Shown in pieces: positions 60,380 to 64,000 of a DNA stretch of 64,000 bases. The stretch's first letter is position 1. The number at the start of each line of letters is the position of its first letter. A program made the translations under genes and the position numbers. Source of the stretch: Tritrichomonas musculus (lineage: Eukaryota > Parabasalia > Tritrichomonadida > Tritrichomonadidae); assembly GCA_039105265.1 (NCBI GenBank), contig JAPFFF010000017.1, positions 372,001 through 436,000 on the forward strand, in the 5' to 3' direction. The notes under the pieces were generated by a model. It ran no database searches and was not told the DNA's origin. It saw only the letters and a list, made by a program, of their open reading frames with translations.

Positions 60380-60694
60380 ATGGAAATGACTAATAAATTA
60401 GATCTTACACAATTCAACAAAACAGACATCGTAAAGAAACTATCCAAATCTAAATCAGAAGAGAACTTGTTAAATATTTTAGAGGGAGAGCCAAATGAAG
60501 CTGAAGCACAAAAAGCAGCATTAAAATTAATAGAAGCAACAGCACCTGAAAAACAGAAGAGAGGTAGGAAGAGCAAATACAATAGTGCGGAAGAAAGACT
60601 GGAGGCCAGGAGAAAACAACAAAAAGAATACAGGTTAAGAAAGAAGGCAGAGCTGGAAGAGTTAAAGAAGTTAGCACAATTAGTCAAGGCATAA
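60380..60694 (+). CDS. Small basic protein with AT-hook-like motif, element D
   Basis: 104 residues from MEMTNKLDLTQFNKTDIVKK (ATG at 60380, after a T-run). The second half is highly charged and helical: PEKQKRGRKSKYNSAEERLE then ARRKQQKEYRLRKKAELEEL, with a KRGRK AT-hook-like core followed by a bZIP-like basic helix with leucines. It could bind DNA as a dimer and act as a regulator or nucleoid protein of the element; this is inference. Convergent with the second HNH gene. Confidence 0.55.
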   Translation: MEMTNKLDLTQFNKTDIVKKLSKSKSEENLLNILEGEPNEAEAQKAALKLIEATAPEKQKRGRKSKYNSAEERLEARRKQQKEYRLRKKAELEELKKLAQLVKA

Positions 60695-60725
60695 AAAAAT
60701 ATTCGACAGGTATTTTTTTGTTCAT

Positions 60726-61565
60726 TCAATTGAACTCTTGTATTAATGCATTTAATCCAATGTTATGAGCCCTATTATTTATGTCTATCATATTAACAAA
60801 TGGATAACTTTTATTCTTGTACACTGTTAGTTCTCGATATTGATTTCCATTGTAAAACCATATTTTATTGTCAGAATCGATGAAATAATGTTCAAACTCC
60901 CACCCTTTGAATAACGTTATTTGTTGACAATCATTTGGTAAACTATCTAGATAGTTATATTTTTGGCCTCCATATCCTGATTTATTTCTGCAATTTTCTT
61001 TAGCTGATACCCATCTAAGGTTAGATATATGGTAATCTGTTCTGTTATGATTAATGTGATCGACAATTGGGAGGTGGTCTGGATTGGGAATGAAATGTTT
61101 TGCTATGAGGACATGCTTTTGATATGGTTTACTATTTAATGCTACATGAATGTACCCATCTTTTTTATTTATTGTATTCGTAATTATTTTCTCATTACTC
61201 TTTCGTCTTATATCATAGGGGTATATATTTTTTATCTCGTAGTCATCATCATCTTTGACATCAAACCATTGGGCCTCCTCTTCTGTCTCTGCTTCTGGAT
61301 ATACAATATCATCATAATCAACTGTATTCTCCAAATTTTCTACCCTCTGTTTTAATTCCTTCATTTCATTCTTGAGATTTGATATTATACCTGCATTCCA
61401 TTCATCATTTTCATATAGTGATTCATTCAATTGTTTTATCTCTGCTTTTAATTTTTCATTTTCGTCTCTGAGTTTTTTGATTTCTTGGATAGCATCTCGT
61501 AATAATTTCTCGTAATCCACTCCTTGGTTCACAAACTGCGTTTGAGTCTTGCTATTGCAAGCCAT
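60726..61565 (-). CDS. HNH endonuclease with coiled-coil N-terminus, element D
   Basis: 279 residues. Residues 18-95 are a strong coiled coil (LRDAIQEIKKLRDENEKLKA, LKNEMKELKQRVENLENTV), then an acidic linker, a NUMOD-like piece (YEIKNIYPYDIRRKSNEK), and an HNH_3 core (HVLIAKHFIPNPDHLPIVDH INHNRTDYHISNLRWVSAKE). The C-terminus HYFIDSDNKIWFYNG resembles a substrate-binding repeat. Related to 58237-58842 but with a different N-terminus. The coiled coil would make it a dimer, atypical for free-standing HNH enzymes. Located just downstream of PolB on the same strand. Confidence 0.75.
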   Translation of the reverse strand: MACNSKTQTQFVNQGVDYEKLLRDAIQEIKKLRDENEKLKAEIKQLNESLYENDEWNAGIISNLKNEMKELKQRVENLENTVDYDDIVYPEAETEEEAQWFDVKDDDDYEIKNIYPYDIRRKSNEKIITNTINKKDGYIHVALNSKPYQKHVLIAKHFIPNPDHLPIVDHINHNRTDYHISNLRWVSAKENCRNKSGYGGQKYNYLDSLPNDCQQITLFKGWEFEHYFIDSDNKIWFYNGNQYRELTVYKNKSYPFVNMIDINNRAHNIGLNALIQEFN

Positions 61566-61612
61566 TTATCTTAGAAATAAAATTTCGAAAAAAATTATGA
61601 AACGCTATAAAA

Positions 61613-64000
61613 TTAAAATTTAATTCTTCTCTCAAATACTGGTAAATTAATTTGTTGATACGAAGATGATTTTCTAAAACAATTAGCACCATCGAGAAGA
61701 TTAAAAATGATTTCCTCTCCCTGGTACATTCTTTCATATAACTCTTCAACTGTGATTCCCATTCGTTTTGCTTTGTTGAATATACATTGTTTTGGCACGC
61801 CCTTTACATCGCATATGTAATCCTTCATTCCCTTTTTCATCAACTAATATATCCAGATAGCTCTTCTTTCCAAGTGCTATTAATTTTCTAGAATGTACCC
61901 CACCAACTGCACCATTAAATGAATCAAAATCGCAATGGAACTGTGTCATCTTTTTACCAATCAATTCTCTTCCATATTTTTTCTTAAACACCTCTGCAAT
62001 CCTTGGTACATCTATTTCTTTAACATGAATGGAATCAGTGTCTGTATAATAAATATCTATTCCATTCTGCTCTGCTGAACTTATTACCCTATTCATCAAA
62101 TGCTTACTCCACGACAAAACGCTAGCACCAAAATGAGGTAGATTGAAATGATTATTTATGGGCTTTACTTTTTTAACATATACATTATCAATTGACTTAT
62201 TCTCTATTATCTCCGTGATGTAATTATAATTCTTCCAAATATATTTGATGGCTTTATTTTTTGGAATACATTTTGTTTCTGTCGTAGTTGCTTTTAATAT
62301 AGATTTACCATAGATGGAATTCAAGAGTAATTTAATAGTTTGTTGCAATGGATTGTTGGCATCTTGATACTTTCTTCGAAGATTAAATAATTTCTCGATG
62401 AAGATATTAATCTTGTTATTAAATCCTTCATCAAAATAATACCCTCTAATGAACTCATAATCAAAATCATAAAACTCCATCAAATCCATGAAAGCCCTTT
62501 TATCAATATAATAATGGTCTATTGGATTGTTGGTAAATATTTTTGAGCCCTGTTCATTTCTACTAAATACCTGTCCAAATTTATATGGCATGGATGATTT
62601 GCATTTTATTTTCTTAATATTTATTTCTGCAAAGAACTGGTCAAAATCTAATAACTCCTCTGTTAATATATCTGATGGAATTACTTTTGGGATTCCTTTT
62701 GGCACGCCAGACATAATACTCATTGCTGATGGATATAAAGATACAGCATCAAAATCTTGTAATCTCTCTTCAACATATTGTTTCTCATTGTTAGCTGTCA
62801 TTGTCCTTCCACCACTAACGCAACGTTGGATAAAATTCTGTGGCTTGCCACTTAACTGGTAGCAATCATCAAAGCATCCAAATCTGTATGCATAATAATA
62901 ACCAATGGAAGATATGGAAATGAAATTATGTACGTCCAACATATCTGTCTTTGTTTGTTTAAATACTTCTATCAAGTCTCTATTAAATTTTTCAACGCCC
63001 TTCATCAATACTATACAATCTAGTTTACAGTAATAAATAGCATACTTCATTATATCAATATTTAAATCACTGTATGCTCCACAAGATTGTGCATTATCAA
63101 TTAGTTGTTTCCAATCTTGTTTTATTTGTTGTAGTGTTTTCTTATCTTTATTCTCCATGTAATATTGTAATTGGAATTCAAGTGCTGATACATTCTTTCG
63201 TTTTATATTTTTTTCAGTGTACAGTTTATATGCCATCACTTCTTTGTGGACAGGTAGCTGAAACATCTTTGCAAATGATGCTAATGCGGCAGGGATAATG
63301 GAATAACTATTGCGGAATGTTAATCTCTTCTCTATTATTGTCATCTTTCTGGTCTTCTTTGTTTTCTTATCTGTGCCTTCTATTTCTTTATATTTTGTCA
63401 TTACTATCTGTAAAATGGTTCCACTCCTTTCTGTTATCTGTACATCCCATCCAGGAGTATTTATAAAGAAGCATGCATCATATTTTAGATTATGGAAGTA
63501 TGTAAGTGAATTATTATCTAGTGATTTCAACAATCTATCTGCAATGGACATTTCTGTCCCGGGACTCTTTGAGTCCTTATTGTCTCCCTCAAAGATTAAT
63601 TTATGAATTAGTTTCCCTGTTCTAAATACAGTAATGTTCAGATATGGTTTATGTGGTGATAAGGTTGTATCAGTTTCAAAATCTGAATAGTATATCTTTG
63701 ACCACTCTCTTTCTTTCTTCAGTTCTGTGGAATCTATCTTTTGACAACAAAGAGATGGGTCATATGATAAATCCATATAATCTGTTAAATGGCTATTGTA
63801 TTCATTTGTTGCTAATATATTCATTTCACACGCTTTTATTTCTCTAAACATATTATCTTTAAATAGCTTTCGCAGAATGGTAATCAATTTTGTATTTCCT
63901 ACTGGTTTGTTAATCATGTAATGGTTCTTGAATAATAACAAGTCGACGGTTCTGTTAAAATCTTTAGCCCATGATTTTTTCCTTGTATCTATTTTTATTT
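61613..64000 (-). pseudogene. Family B DNA polymerase (protein-primed type), element D, partial
   Basis: Fossil-class gene leaving the window at 64000 with an open frame, so its N-terminus is outside. Exonuclease motifs: YSDFETDTT, YFHNLKYDACFF and YAIYYCKLDC. Polymerase motifs: A DAVSLYPSAM (about 62740), B LLLNSIYGKS (about 62310), C YYTDTDSIHV (about 62035); then a thumb-like tail with VKGVPKQCI. Family role: replicates the linear element, presumably primed by a terminal protein. No primase-like domain follows, unlike the element A gene. About one break in the part seen. Confidence 0.85.

Larger units (their letters stand above)
51163..64000 (+). mobile_element. Polinton D, continues past the window
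   Basis: Fossil-class element of the B lineage; at least 12.8 kb. Left end: GGTAGGC ... GCCTACC palindrome, GC island, A-rich leader. Genes: virion-like, integrase, ATPase, two minor-capsid-like, proline-rich, major capsid, HNH, four small unknown, then HNH and PolB on the minus strand. Most frames are open; about one or two breaks in the part seen. It looks recent. The right terminal repeat is outside the window. Confidence 0.88.

Overview
The window is AT-rich, intron-poor protist DNA packed with mobile elements and tandem repeats. The best guess is a parabasalid flagellate (Trichomonas/Tritrichomonas-like). Reasons: several Polinton/Maverick-type elements side by side; MULE, hAT, Tc1-like and P-like transposase genes without visible introns; a Ras-like GTPase; a relic of a long coiled-coil repeat protein; and initiator-like TCAYTW motifs 7-15 nt before some start codons (for example TCACTT before 12669). 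The species is an inference.

Layout. 1-8155: one open frame, cut by the left window edge, in which about 123 copies of an 18-residue repeat run into a Tc1/mariner (DD34E) transposase domain. 8156-9440: AT-rich spacer with C4/G4 palindromes. 9449-12600: decayed coiled-coil gene that turns into an 18-bp and then a 24-bp array. 12669-14786: hAT transposase gene with a single internal stop. 14890-17372: 17-bp array. 17400-18128: spacer, acidic ORF, strong hairpin, small inverted-repeat insert.

18129-32300 is a graveyard of Polinton-type elements treated as fossils. Element A (18129-20190 and 22875-28740) has a PolB remnant fused to a primase-like domain, integrase fragment, capsid genes and packaging ATPase. 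Element B (20190-22875), of another lineage, sits inside A. Element C (29228 to about 32300) is a second, more decayed A-like copy in opposite orientation.

32300-51160 is host-like sequence: a Q-rich MULE transposase-like gene (33540-37709) behind a 112/126-bp minisatellite (37730-39475); two inverted-repeat elements (39728-40380, 40476-40791); a degenerate Ras-like GTPase (41421-42002); a 1056-bp non-autonomous hAT element with 8-bp target duplications (43962-45017); and a P-element-like transposon with matching 13-bp ends (46961-50811).

51163-64000 is Polinton D, a relative of B. It looks largely whole over the part visible and leaves the window inside PolB. It carries a putative virion protein, integrase, ATPase, two tandem minor-capsid-like genes, major capsid protein, two HNH endonucleases, several small unknown genes and PolB. 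Points that stand out: the PolB-primase fusion in element A, the repeated pairing of transposase genes with minisatellites, and the shared T-run start signal in both Polinton lineages.
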